A stretch of DNA of 64,000 nucleotides from Silurus meridionalis (GCF_014805685.1 NC_060891.1:3201001-3265000), one strand, 5' to 3'. Shown: positions 54,033 to 64,000, counted from the first letter of the stretch. Numbers and translations are program-made. Notes: generated from the letters alone by a model not told the origin.

Positions 54033-56871
54033 GTAAGATCGAACAACCTGTAGCATTGATGGAAGGAGTCTCCAGTGTCAGCGCTTTGTATTGTTTTGAC
54101 GTTTGCGTTTCAGGTGTTCTTGCGGTGTCCTGGTACCCACCTGGCATGAAGGACGAGAACGGCGAACCGACCGAAAACATTGTGCCTTTGATTCTGGAAG
54201 TAGCTGCGAAATACAAAGTGAAGGTAGGACGTTTTTTTTTTTGTTTTTTTTTAAAGAAAGAAAAGAAAATGCGGTTCATTTTTTTTTTCTGTTTTCAGGT
54301 GGTTTTTCATATCGAGCCATACCAGGAACGCAATGACAAGAATATGTTTGAAAATATCAAATACATTATTGAGAAGTGAGTATCAACGACACAGACTTTA
54401 TTTTCAAACCCTTTTTTTTAATCCTGCATATCTGGTCTGGTCTGGTCTGGTCTGGTCTGGTCCGGTCTGGTCTGGTCTGGTCCGATCCGGTCTGGTCCGT
54501 TCTGGTTTATCTTCACTCACGTATTACTTCAAAAACCAGGAGGTGAAGCATTCTGACCGTCTCAAACAAGCTTAGAAAAAGAAAGTAAAATAAAGGATAA
54601 AAAAAGGAAAAAGAAAGAAATATAAAGAAAAAGAAAGGAATATGAAGAAAAAAGAAAAGAAAGGATAATGAATGAAAATAAAGGATAATGATTTGAGATA
54701 AAGAAAAATAAAGGAATATAAAGGGAAAAATAAAGGATAATCATGAAAATAAAGGATAATTGTAGGGAGATAAAGAAAAATAAGGGGGAATAAATAAATA
54801 AAGGATAATGAAGGAAAATAAATGATAATAAATGAGGATAATAGATAAGAAAGGAAAAATAAAGGATGCTAAGGAAAATAAAGGATAATAAAGGGAAATA
54901 AAGAAAAAGGAATATAAAGAGAAAAAAAGGAAAAGAAAGGAAAAAGAAAAAAAAAGGATGATGAAGGAAAATAATGAAGTATAAAGAAAAGTAAAGATTA
55001 ATAAAGGAACATAAAGGATTACTAATCAAAAAGCTTCCTTAAATCTAATTGTTGTTATTTATTGTGGGTCAAATCTCGAATCACCCTGTCCTCCCTACAC
55101 GCAAGTGCACTCGCCGGCTGCTGTCCCAAACGAGCTCCGATTGGTCGAAGCAGCAGTGGCAGTTTGGTGATTCAGGGATTGGAACTCATGACCTTCCGAT
55201 CATTTTAACCACTGAGCCGCGACATTTCATAGATCTCCATTTATTTATTTATTTTCAGCAGGCCAGTTTTACATGAGATAGTCGTAATAATGTAGATGAT
55301 TAAGGTTCAGAATTGCAGGCAGATTCCCAGGGTTGGAGAAACGCAAAGTAAATCAACGAAACCAGCAGCGATCATGCAAAATGCACAAAAAACGAAACTC
55401 CGTTTAAACGATTCTCAGGCGCTGAGCCAAACAAATCAATAGCAGCTTATGCAAAATCAAAATGGAAGCCCTTTGAGATCTATGTGCCTTTAATCAGGAG
55501 TCAGTCGAGGTAATGGAATTGAACCACAGGACGTTTGATGATAAAACGGGATACAGGGTTTTAGTAATTGGACCAAAATACAATCCAAGTTAGTGAAGAA
55601 CAGAGTGAGGCATGTGAAGTTGAATATATTAGACACTGGTACGTGGTAAAGGGGTTTACAGTTTGTTTGCTTCAGATTTGGGGTTTCTTTTTTGCATAAA
55701 TTGCAGGTGCGCTACCAGACATGTGGTCATGTGTGGGCTGCTGTGGGTTATACGCAGGTTCTGTTTTACAGACACGGGTTTTCCGCTTTGAAGAGTTGGA
55801 TGAAGGAAGCAGCAGGGGATGTGCAGGTTCAGCTGAAGTTCGGATTTTGTATTTTTTTCCCACATGAAAGTCTGAAGGAGCAGAAAATTATTCTGGCCGC
55901 CTAGACATAGAGAGGAAAAGCACTGATTTTAGAGAAACACAAAAATATAACATACTGAAAAGGCTGAACTGTAGGTTCGTGCTGAGTAAATACTAGCAAG
56001 CGCCAATCAAAACAAGTTCAAAACAGAGCTCCTTTGTGACGCTGTGCATTAAGGCAAAGTGCTTTACACGTGAATTTAACTGAATTGAACAATTTTATGG
56101 TAATAATGTTAATCACTGGCTATTAGAAATGATGCGATTTGTATACCAGAGTCTGATTCGTAGCACCTGCACATATGAAAATCCACCAGAATGATTTAGT
56201 GTTATGACGTTACGATGTACGATTTCTGCACACAGGTACGGAGAGCATCCTGCTTTTTTCAGATACAAGTCGAGCACTGGAAAGCTTCTACCCTTGTTCT
56301 ACATTTATGACTCCTACTTGCAAAGTCCAAAAATCTGGGCACAGCTGCTCAAGAGCACTGGGAAGACCAGCATCAGAAACACCCCGTACGATAGCATCTT
56401 CATCGGCCTGCTCGTGGAGGAAAAACATAAATCCGAAATCCTGGCTGCCGGCTTCGATGGCGTCTACACCTACTTCGCGACTAACAGCTTTTCCTACGGT
56501 TCCTCTCAAAGTAACTGGAAGTCCATTAAGGCTTTCTGTGATCAGAACAGTTTGATTTTCATCCCCAGCGTAGGTCCAGGCTACATCGACACCAGCATCC
56601 GGCCCTGGAACGGGCAGAACAAGCGGAACCGCATCAACGGGAAGTATTACGAGACGTCCCTGAAAGCGGCGCTGGACACCAAGCCCCAGATCGTCTCTGT
56701 GACATCGTTCAACGAGTGGCACGAAGGGACTCAGATCGAAACGGCCATTCCGAAAATGAGAGGCAAAACGCTTACCTGGATTATCTTCCCTACAAGCCGA
56801 CTTTGTATTTAGACATTACACGCAGGTGGGCGGAGAAATTCCATCAAGAGCAGGAGAAATGGCTGCGCTGA
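53531..56871 (+). CDS. manea: Glycoprotein endo-alpha-1,2-mannosidase (GH99), four coding exons, frameshift near C-terminus
   Basis: Golgi enzyme that cuts inside glucosylated mannose branches of N-glycans, releasing Glc1-3Man. Exons: 53531-54032, 54114-54223, 54299-54375, 56236-56871. A cytosolic MTRFRRK, one hydrophobic anchor (about residues 8-25) and a stem make it a type II membrane protein. The GH99 domain starts at NVHVFYYTWYGNPRFDGKY and includes PPDDIGANFYP, SWYPPGM, FHIEPYQERND, YIYDSYL, LLVEEKHK and VGPGYIDTSIRPWN. NEWHEGTQIE supplies the family's two catalytic glutamates, here E390 and E393. After about codon 405 the frame changes: read as is, the protein stops at 56812 (421 aa), but from 56764 another frame gives AYLDYLPYKPTLYLDITRRW and stops at 56871, as family members do (about 441 aa). 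MANEA is preferred over MANEAL from NPRFDGKYIHWNHP, DPSVIE and KHPAF-like context, and linkage to rragd and gja10. Confidence 0.88.
54114..54223 (+). CDS. manea: manea coding exon 2
   Basis: 110 nt after acceptor tttcag, donor gtagga. It encodes VLAVSWYPPGMKDENGEP through AAKYKVK. Confidence 0.88.
54299..54375 (+). CDS. manea: manea coding exon 3
   Basis: 77 nt after acceptor tttcag, donor gtgagt. It encodes VVFHIEPYQERNDKNMF and ends KYIIE plus two bases of the next Lys codon. Confidence 0.9.
54428..54505. repeat. TCTGG pentanucleotide repeat
   Basis: About fifteen units of TCTGG with TCCGG and TCCGA variants toward the right end. Confidence 0.95.
54575..55030. repeat. Polypurine AAATAAAGGATAA-type tract
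   Basis: About 450 bp of A/G-rich words (AAATAAAGGATAATGAAGG, AAGAAAGGAAAAAG) with few pyrimidines apart from T. The open minus-strand frame is an artefact. Confidence 0.9.
55060..55235 (-). mobile_element. tRNA-derived SINE
   Basis: Read on the minus strand it begins GTCGCGGCTCAGTGGTTAAA and has a B-box-like GAGTTCCAATCCCTGA, followed by a non-tRNA body. Related body sequence lies at 52020-52085. Confidence 0.6.
56236..56871 (+). CDS. manea: manea coding exon 4 (frameshifted)
   Basis: Starts after acceptor cacacag with the last base of Lys, then YGEHPAFFRYKS. It contains the catalytic NEWHEGTQIE. The frame used to 56761 stops at 56812; the family-like tail from 56764 to 56868 needs one added base (or two removed) near 56762. 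Confidence 0.88.
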
Positions 56872-57234
56872 CTCACTTGGAAAAAAAGAAACGCTAAATA
56901 TTTACACAGAACTTCGCCAAGTATTCAGCCATCCCGCTTGGGTTAAGTCAATGGATGGTGATGTCACTCTCAGCAGATGTCTGTCAGACGTCCTTAATGA
57001 AATGAGAAAAAAATAGCCTTCTGTATAACAAACAAACATAAACATCGTTGTTGATTCCAGTTGTGAAAGTAAAGATCGCTCACTCTGTGATTGTCTGATT
57101 ATTCAACACTTTAGATGAAAGATTCATATGGGACCAGGATTTGGAGGTCAGAAATGTTTTCCTCCTCAATAATAGACTTGATGTACAGAAATCTAAATAT
57201 AATAATAATAAAAAGATGACATGCAGATGTTTTG
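56872..57234 (+). other. manea 3' flank, probable 3' UTR
   Basis: No repeats of note. AATAAA at 57207-57212 is a plausible poly-A signal 336 bases after the restored-frame stop codon. Confidence 0.45.
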
Positions 57235-57755
57235 TTTAGGCTTCTACATTATTTAGACAAAAATTTGTGGACACTTGACCATATGATTGTTATGTGCGTT
57301 CTGAAAACTTTCATTTCACACTTGATTTGATGTTATAATAAACGCCACTCTTCAGGGAAGATGTTTCGCTTGATTTTGGAGTGTGTGTGGAGATCTGTGT
57401 GAGATTTATTTAGCCACATTTGTGAGGTGAGGAGGCCTGGGGAGGGTAGAATGCAGTCAGCATTCCAATTCATCCCAAAGGTATTCAATGGGTTTTAAGC
57501 TTTATAGCTGAAGATCCTCCACTCCAACCAATGTAAAGCATGTATTCATAGAGCTGGCTGGTGCACAGGAGCATTGTCATGCTGGAACAGGTTTGGGTCT
57601 CCTAATTCAATTCAAGTGGAAATTTCATTCTAGCGCATCCAAAGAAATACAATTGTGTCCCTTCGGCTTTGTGGGAACAGTTTGTAGAAGAACCGCATAC
57701 GGATGGAAATATCAGCTGTCCCAATACTTTTGTCTGCATAGCGTATCTTACCTTA
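57235..57755 (-). mobile_element. Tc1/mariner-like remnant (family B)
   Basis: Starts ACAAAAATTTGTGGACACTTG; contains GGGAAGATGTTTCGCTTGATT, CCCAAAGGTATTCAATGGG and GTCATGCTGGAACAGGTTTG; ends CCAATACTTTTGTCTGCATA. Near full length, frame broken. Confidence 0.6.
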
Positions 57756-58575
57756 CCTTTGGCATCTTTTTTGGAAGAAAAAAAAATCATGTCAGTCTGT
57801 CAAACAAAAGCCTCAGGCAGCGAATCAAAGCGAAAAACATTTTAGCATTTTAACATTTATTCCTGGATTCCGGAGTCCAAACAGGCTGAAAATTGTTTCT
57901 CTGAATATACACAAGTTTTGGAAACTCTTCATACTCACATGGACACAGTACTCATGATGACACAGTAAATGCATGCAGTAGCCCACAAAACTCAATAGAA
58001 GGTCATGCGGAAGCAGAATCAATGAAAGAGCTGTGAGATTAAATAAGCAGAATGGTGCATAACCACAGAAAGTGAATCCCAATCATAGTAGACAATAGTG
58101 CTTACATACTGCAGCATTAAGACATGTGTTGCAATCATTAAAAGAAGATTTACTGACTTTTACGCCTCCAGAGCCTGTCCCATTCTATACAATGGCATTC
58201 GAAATCTAATGAGATTTTTCAAATTGGATATTTCTTTAGTGAATTTGAATAGAAAAGGGTACACACAGTCATTATATACCTGGTATGTATTAGTTATATT
58301 GAGCAATCCTATTTAGCCTATCATGTTGACTTTTTATAATGCCCGAACTAAAATGAATTCATAGAGGTTTAGAAGAGGTCTCCGATGTGCTCTACGAAGC
58401 CCGTGGTGTCCTGACTGATATTAGGAAGGAACACACAGCACACATTGGTTTAATGCAGGAAACAGACAAGTATATATACACTCTGGACAAAACCTGAGGT
58501 AAAATGATTGCCTATTTGTTAATAACACATAGTAAACCATAGCTAGCCCAGATAGTATTGTCACGTATACCTTGT
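57756..58575. other. Intergenic, nothing recognised
   Basis: AT-rich, no simple repeat, exon or transposon hallmark seen. Confidence 0.4.
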
Positions 58576-58950
58576 ATTCACATCGTAAAGATCTTACAGT
58601 CTTTACAACCTTCTACAGAAGGACCATTGAAAGTATCCTGAGCAACTGCTTCACCGCCTGGTTTGGGAACCCTACAGCGGATAGTGAGGACGTCTGAAAA
58701 GATAATCATTGTCTCGCGTTCTTCCATCATTGACATTTACATCACACGCTGCATCCGTAAAGCCACCAGAATTGTGGTTGATGACACCCCTAACTCCCAC
58801 ACTCTTCACTCTCCTGCCGTCTGGATAGAGGTACAGAAGCATTCGGGTCTCACATCCGGACTGTGTAACAGTTTTTTCCCACAAGTCATCAGACTCCTCA
58901 GCATGAAGGAACTACACTGATACACACACAAAATTTAATTTGATTTGACT
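58576..58950 (+). mobile_element. LINE ORF2 C-terminal fragment (Rex1/L2-like)
   Basis: Plus-strand frames read FYRRTIESILSNCFTAWFGN and then, after a frame change, LQRIVRTSEKIIIVSRSSII, TRCIRKATRIVVDDTPNSHT and CNSFFPQVIRLLSM. This is the conserved end of fish Rex1/L2-type ORF2 proteins, followed by an AATTTGATTTGA-type 3' tail. 5' truncated, no RT motifs. Confidence 0.75.
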
Positions 58951-60200
58951 AAACCCTATTTATGAATTTCACCAAGCAAGTATTTAGTTGGAATCAGTTC
59001 AAGTATTGCTTAGATTTGCTAGTAAACCTTTTCACTAAAAGCCTAGCTCTACACAATGTTTTGGAGGTCACTAAAAGTTGTACTTCTTAAAAAAAAAAAG
59101 ACTCAGGAAGTCATTATTCCATTGCTTATAAAAAGGCACGTTTTTGAAAAACAAAATAGATGTAGTTGAGGTGGCAAATTTAAAACACTGCCGGAAAAGT
59201 TGTATAGCTAAAACATTAGCTGCTTGGACAGAGCCGACAGTATGCTAGCTAGCTCTAGCCTAGCTTGATAACTAGCTAGCCAAAGCTGTAAATAACAAGA
59301 ATGGAGCTTATTATAACAGCACATGGAGTCTAAATGTGAGAAAGGATGTTTTAAAAGTATGAATCTTGTGGTCTGGTGTCCACAAGATAAAGACACGAGG
59401 AAGATTTCATGTGATTATGGTAAAGTCGAATGAGCTTCCTCAAAATTTTCACAGCATTAGTAGAGAAAACCACATTTCACACTGGTCAGCATCAGCTAAA
59501 GTCCTTTACTCTGTTTAGTAAAATAAATAAATAAATAATTCAAATGAAGCACAAATGCAATCAGCTTCATTTCACAAATGACTGTGGGCTCATTTTCACC
59601 TGTCGTCATGTAGCTGTGATGCCGATACGCAGAGATGAGACAGCTGACTGTGCACCTTTTTTCTTTCTTTCCTTTCCTACATTTGAGGAAGGAGAAGCAG
59701 ACGTTGATAAAACTAGGTCGTTCTCTATGTGAGTTTCTGACACTTGTCAACCCACAATGTTTCAGTACTACATATGAGCAGAGCAAATTACAAAAGACAG
59801 TGGACAGAGCTGATTTGAGGATAATAATGTAACGTTAAAAACGTCTCTGGTCCCTGAAATCATTGCTTGTGTCAAAGTCTAAAATGACTTGAATAGGAAA
59901 GTCGTGGCATTATCTAGCTACAGAATATTATCTGGTGTACCTTCCATCTGTAACACACCAGAAGTGCTAACATTGTTCAGGAATATTTTTCTTAGATTGT
60001 ATTAGATACAGCTGAATATTTAATGTGTGTGTTTGAATTTAATCCAATAAAGCCTGTAAATAAATAAATAAATAAATCATTATGTATTGGCACAGCACTC
60101 ACTCACTGCATTACAGCTCCACAGTCCACAGTTCGATCCTGAGTTCAGGTTACTGTCTATTCTCTCTAATGTTTGCATGGATTTTCCCAGTAGGTGGACA
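58951..60200. other. Intergenic, nothing clear
   Basis: A family B end-like fragment at about 59300-59395 (ATTATAACAGC, GGTGTCCACAAGATAAAG), AAAT runs at 59520 and 60055, otherwise unrecognised. Confidence 0.35.
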
Positions 60201-60425
60201 GGCCAAAATGCACTATATGGACAAAAGTATTGGCACGCATGACTTTTCCATCCATATGTGGTTCTTCCTCAAACTTTTACACCAAATGTGCTGCATGTTC
60301 CAGCATGACAATGACTCTATTCACAAAGTGAGCTTAATGAAGATATGATTTCCATGGGTTGGAGTGGAATTGATTTTGAGTAGCCTGTTATAGGTGTCCA
60401 CAAACCTTTGTCCAGACAGTGTTAA
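60201..60425 (+). mobile_element. Tc1/mariner-like remnant (family B), internally deleted
   Basis: Starts TGCACTATATGGACAAAAGT, contains TTCCAGCATGACAATGACTC (QHDN-like) and ends AGGTGTCCACAAACCTTTGTCC, but most of the middle is gone. Confidence 0.6.
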
Positions 60426-61600
60426 AGTTTCTGAATATAAATTATATTAAGTGTGTAAACATTATTATTTAACATGAGAAAAAAGTTTATATTAGAAATG
60501 TGTGTGTGAATAGAAATGTTTGTAAAGCTTAAAGGGTAGCCACAGTCCTCATTGGATAAGAATTGATACATATAGATAGATACAGATGGAGTGTATTAGT
60601 TACCACCGGGTATTCTCGTTGATTTGTCATCCTAATCAATAAAATACGGCATTTTAATTCCTGAGAACCAATCAAACGAGACTACACCCTACAAATACTG
60701 TGGTGGTCATTCTAAGGTCCATCTCGCCGGCTTTGAGGGCTGCAATAAAGGGATTATTTGGTTAAAACAAAGTGTCTTACTCTGTAATGCGAATTTCCAT
60801 TGTAATATGCGAGTGCCACGTGGTGTCCACGATGTTTTCGCTTGAGTTTAGAGGATTTTTCATGACCCTGACCAGGAAAAATGAATTCATTAATGTCATT
60901 AATTAATTCAAAAAATACTTTTAATGCATTTGGGTTTTTTTTTAATGAAAAGTAAACAATACAATGCCACCACATAAGTAGGCAAGGCTCATAAATGCAT
61001 AAAGTTTCTATTCAATTCTGCACATTCTTACCAGAAAATGTGGAAATAATAATGATAATAATAATAATAATAATAATAATAATGCTCAAACTGCATTTAT
61101 TCCATTAGCTCAAAACCATTATGTATTATTTCAAGAATTTTAAATATAATGTATTTGTTCTATCCTAAATAAGAGACCATTCAATCCAATACCATTCAGT
61201 TCTCATGCAGGCAAACAATTATGATAAGAAAATGGCAGAATATTGATTATATTTTCGCCCAAATAGCCCAAATAGTACTGGCATTTGAATGGAAAACAAT
61301 GCAGCTTTTCAAGAGACTTCAACAAAACATCTCTGCTGTATTATGTTTATTTTATGAGTAATGCTGCACTTGAACAGTGACCTGTAATTATTTTTAAGCA
61401 GCAGACCCAGAAAAGACGGTCACAAAGTAACTGGGGAATAGTACTAAAGAACCGCCAGGGCTTGTATTCAGAGCAGACATAGAAATGACCAAATTCTTAT
61501 TTCCTGTCCTCTGTTGGTGCATAAATCCTTCAAGAATGTGGTGATTGTGACCAGGTAATGTGTGGTGTTGAATAGTAATGATTACGATAATCATCATTTG
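60426..61600. other. Intergenic with (AAT)n
   Basis: An AAT trinucleotide run at 61045-61083. No coding hallmark. Confidence 0.4.
61045..61083. repeat. (AAT)n microsatellite
   Basis: About thirteen AAT units with one GAT interruption. Confidence 0.95.
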
Positions 61601-61779
61601 TTGGCCCTTTTGGATTATCCAAACCTTTTTGAACTTTTGTGAGGCTCACTGAGAAGATGGCATGTGCCCAATTTGGTGATGATTGGAAAGAATTTGTGGC
61701 AGGAAGGAGAATGGGGGAAAATCCAAGATGGCAGAAATCCTAAAAAGGCAAACCTTATTTAAAGAATAATATAAATAAT

Positions 61780-62110
61780 TAGACAAAAGTTGATGTCATA
61801 GTGTGCATAGATCCTGGAAGCCAGGCTTTTCAATTTGTTGTACCTGGTTCAAAGGTTATGACCATAACATTTACTTTAAAATTAGGTGCCAAACTTGGAC
61901 CAGTGGTGGCATTAGGGCATTGGGCTTTTCAATTAGGTGTACCTGGCTTAAAATATATGACCATAAATGTACAGTACTTCTAAATTTGGCACTAGGACAT
62001 TGGGCTTCTTAATTTGGTGTACCTGGTTTCAAGGTTATGGCCATAAAGTGCTTATAAATTATGGCCAAAATTTGTACCAGTGGTGGCGCTAAGGCGCTAA
62101 GACCAGGGGT
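61780..62110. repeat. Degenerate tandem repeat, roughly 90-110 bp units
   Basis: Three copies of CTTTTCAATTTGTTGTACCTGG-like sequence followed by GTTATGACCATAA (near 61826, 61924, 62005), with TTAGGGCATTGGGC joining words. Open frames across it are incidental. Confidence 0.7.
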
Positions 62111-62680
62111 CACGAACCGTTTTGAAACTGAGAGCTACTTCTTGGGTACTGATTAATGTGAAGGACCACCAGTTTGATACACACAGTTTTCAGTTTGATC
62201 TGAAATAACAAATTTGATCAATTGACCTTTTATTATGTTATTATTAATAATTATTGATATTCATCTATGTGAAGACACTGATCATGTTAATGATTTCTCA
62301 TAATAATTATCAACAATGATTTAACAAAGTAGGAAACAGCTATATTTAGACTCCTCATGTGGTCCTTGCGGGCGACCTGGAGCACCATGTAGGTGACCCC
62401 TGCCCTAGACCCACCTAGATTTGGAGGAACTATGGTTGCTGTACATAGGCTGTACCTGTACCTAGGCTTCTACCAAGGCTTGCGAGACATCCTAGGTAGA
62501 ATAATAAGCAGGTTTAACAATAGGAGGCACCATTGGTGCTTGGTTTTCTAAAAACGAGCAACTCATATATACCAATATAGTGTGTATCAGCTTCTAAAGG
62601 ACTTTAGTTAATGGAAATGATAGAATATCAGCATTTTTATGATACCTTGTGTTGGTGTGTTCCATTTTTTTTTCCCCCTT
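62111..62680. other. Intergenic, nothing recognised
   Basis: No exon, repeat array or transposon motif identified. Confidence 0.4.
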
Positions 62681-62689
62681 TAAATTCTG

Positions 62690-63061
62690 CATGAGAACGC
62701 ATCTTCAGAGAGCCGCATTGGACACCATAAAGACACAAACAACCGCGCACCAAAGGCAGAGGCACAACCCCCGACACCCTCCCCTCCCTCCCCCCATAGA
62801 CGCATCGACAGCGACATGTCTGTGCATCACAGTCCACATGTCCTGCTCGGAGAGGCAGGGGAAGAGCATGGCTTGGAGATGCTGGATGAGGGTATGCACC
62901 GTTAATCCACCTCGCCTGAGTTCTCACTCGCATGCGCGCGCTGTGTGGGAGAGAGCCGCAGAGATGGAAATGGACGGATGATGATGATGATGATGATGCT
63001 GCAGCCTCTACTGCTCCTTTTCCTCCTTTAGGCTTTCATTCAGACACAATCCAATGCGATG
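62690..63061 (+). other. Candidate first exon / promoter of an unidentified plus-strand gene
   Basis: GC- and CpG-rich island in AT-rich surroundings, ending in a strong donor ATG/GTGAGT at 63061-63062. From 62978, seven ATG codons lead into LQPLLLLFLL, a signal-peptide-like core. A TAG (63029-63031) follows, after which the same frame continues AFIQTQSNAM up to the donor. It could be a non-coding leader exon, a coding exon with a premature stop, or chance. No following exon is visible to 64000, and no gene is recognised. Confidence 0.3.
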
Positions 63062-63493
63062 GTGAGTAGAGGTTTTGCGCCCATTATTAATAGTAACAGT
63101 ATTATTATTATTATAATAATAATTATTTGTTCATGTCGCAAATAGAAAACGCGCACGTGAAGACGCGACCTTGTTTGTTTGGTTTTTTTTTTTTTTTGAA
63201 AGAGATGTAAATCTTTACAAATGAATTATATATAATATATGAATTATATATAATATTTGCGTTGTAGAGTAGAAAATATCCCCCCGTGCACGCGCTACCT
63301 TCTCAGAAGATCATAATCGCTTTTCTTCTAACAATGTGAGGGTTGGCTAATGAAATGGTTCATGCACTCAGTGTAATGAAATGAAATGCAGTCGCTATCA
63401 TGCTCTTCTGTCAATTTTCCCCCTGCCCCCCCCAAAAAAAACCAAACATAAAAAAAAATAAAAAAAAAACTCACGTGAGTATACTGCATGCAC

Positions 63494-63547
<54 letters not shown>

Positions 63548-64000
63548 TATGCATTTACAATACAATCAGCAGGGTTGATTTTCTTGCTTTCTTTAACACT
63601 AGTGAATCCTGGTGCACTTGATGCAAGCAGGCTTAGTTACTGTTTAGTCTGAAAGGGAGACGTGTACAGCATCAATGCAAATTGAATTATTATTCCTTAA
63701 TACATTTGCAATCATTTGATTTGAGTTGATCATCTGCAGTGCAATGCATGGCTTCATGTAGATTCAGTACAGGTGAAGTGCTTGAGTTGTTGCTCATATC
63801 AAACATCAGATGGAGGAGAAAACAATGAGGTGGTATGGTTGCTGGTGACTGATTTGTGTAATTCAAAACCAGCTGATTTTTATCAAAAAAACCTACAGTA
63901 TCCATAATGTTGGGGAAAAACAAACACACAAACCAAAATACCCCCAGTGAGTCAGTCCTGCAGCTGATGGCATCAACACCTCGTTGATGAAGGAGGTCAG
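63062..64000. other. Right edge, no gene recognised
   Basis: Poly-T and A-rich tracts (63181-63198, 63435-63470), a (CA)n run (63493-63543), and otherwise unique-looking DNA to the window end. Confidence 0.45.
63493..63543. repeat. (CA)n microsatellite
   Basis: Uninterrupted CA run of about 50 bases. Confidence 0.95.

Larger units (their letters stand above)
54376..56235 (+). other. manea intron 3
   Basis: 1.86-kb intron with a TCTGG minisatellite (54428-54505), a polypurine tract (54575-55030) and a minus-oriented tRNA-derived SINE (55060-55235). Sequence at 55300-56200 is unrecognised. Confidence 0.75.

Noticed and set aside
54562..55029. Minus-strand 155-codon Phe/Leu-rich frame
   Set aside because: Complement of the A/G-rich tract in manea intron 3; mimics membrane protein composition only.
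53531..56871. Calling the mannosidase maneal
   Set aside because: NPRFDGKYIHWNHP, DPSVIE and VEEKHK fit MANEA better, although the restored C-terminal tail resembles MANEAL; a tree is needed.

Overview
This is vertebrate nuclear DNA, almost certainly from a ray-finned fish. Genes are split by GT-AG introns, the spaces between exons are full of microsatellites and interspersed repeats, and about 4 kb of 64 kb is recognisable protein-coding sequence. The mix of Tc1/mariner remnants, tRNA-derived SINEs, LINE 3' ends and dinucleotide arrays fits a teleost, perhaps an otophysan such as a catfish. The species cannot be fixed from the sequence.

Four genes can be reconstructed. (1) The 5' end of a GABA-A receptor rho subunit, most like rho-2 (gabrr2), lies on the minus strand: exon 1 with signal peptide at 4347-4441 and exon 2 at 1000-1106. 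The gene leaves the window on the left. (2) A complete seven-exon Rag GTPase gene, rragd, lies on the minus strand (18305-35755), 398 codons with every splice phase matching. (3) A connexin of the Cx59/Cx62 class, called gja10, has one long coding exon on the plus strand (38462-39886). (4) An endo-alpha-1,2-mannosidase gene (GH99 family, manea) lies on the plus strand in four coding exons (53531-56871). Its last exon carries a 1-base frameshift before the C-terminal tail. A GC-rich stretch at about 62.7-63.06 kb may be the first exon of a fifth, unidentified gene.

The order GABRR2 - RRAGD - GJA10 - MANEA matches human 6q15-q16. Genes known to lie between them there (UBE2J1, ANKRD6, MDN1, CASP8AP2, BACH2, MAP3K7) were not recognised here. 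The related set RRAGC, GJA9 and MANEAL lies on human 1p34, so the linkage probably predates the vertebrate genome duplications. The four genes do not form a pathway: RagD acts in amino-acid signalling at the lysosome, the rho receptor and this connexin class are typical of retinal neurons, and MANEA trims N-glycans in the Golgi.

Region by region: 1-4.6 kb is the gabrr2 5' part with a large CAT-repeat intron. 4.6-18.3 kb is intergenic, with a telomere-like block, a GATA/CAGA array and old transposons. 18.3-35.8 kb is rragd, whose introns hold a very recent 1.73-kb tandem duplication and a 31-bp minisatellite carrying X-box/CCAAT-like motifs. 35.8-38.5 kb is the rragd/gja10 divergent spacer with a long hairpin and a Tc1 remnant. 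38.5-41.6 kb is gja10 and its 3' flank. 42-53 kb is repeat-rich, including a tandem array of tRNA-like units. 53.5-57.2 kb is manea. 57-64 kb is repeats plus the candidate exon. All calls come from reading the sequence; no alignment or database search was run.
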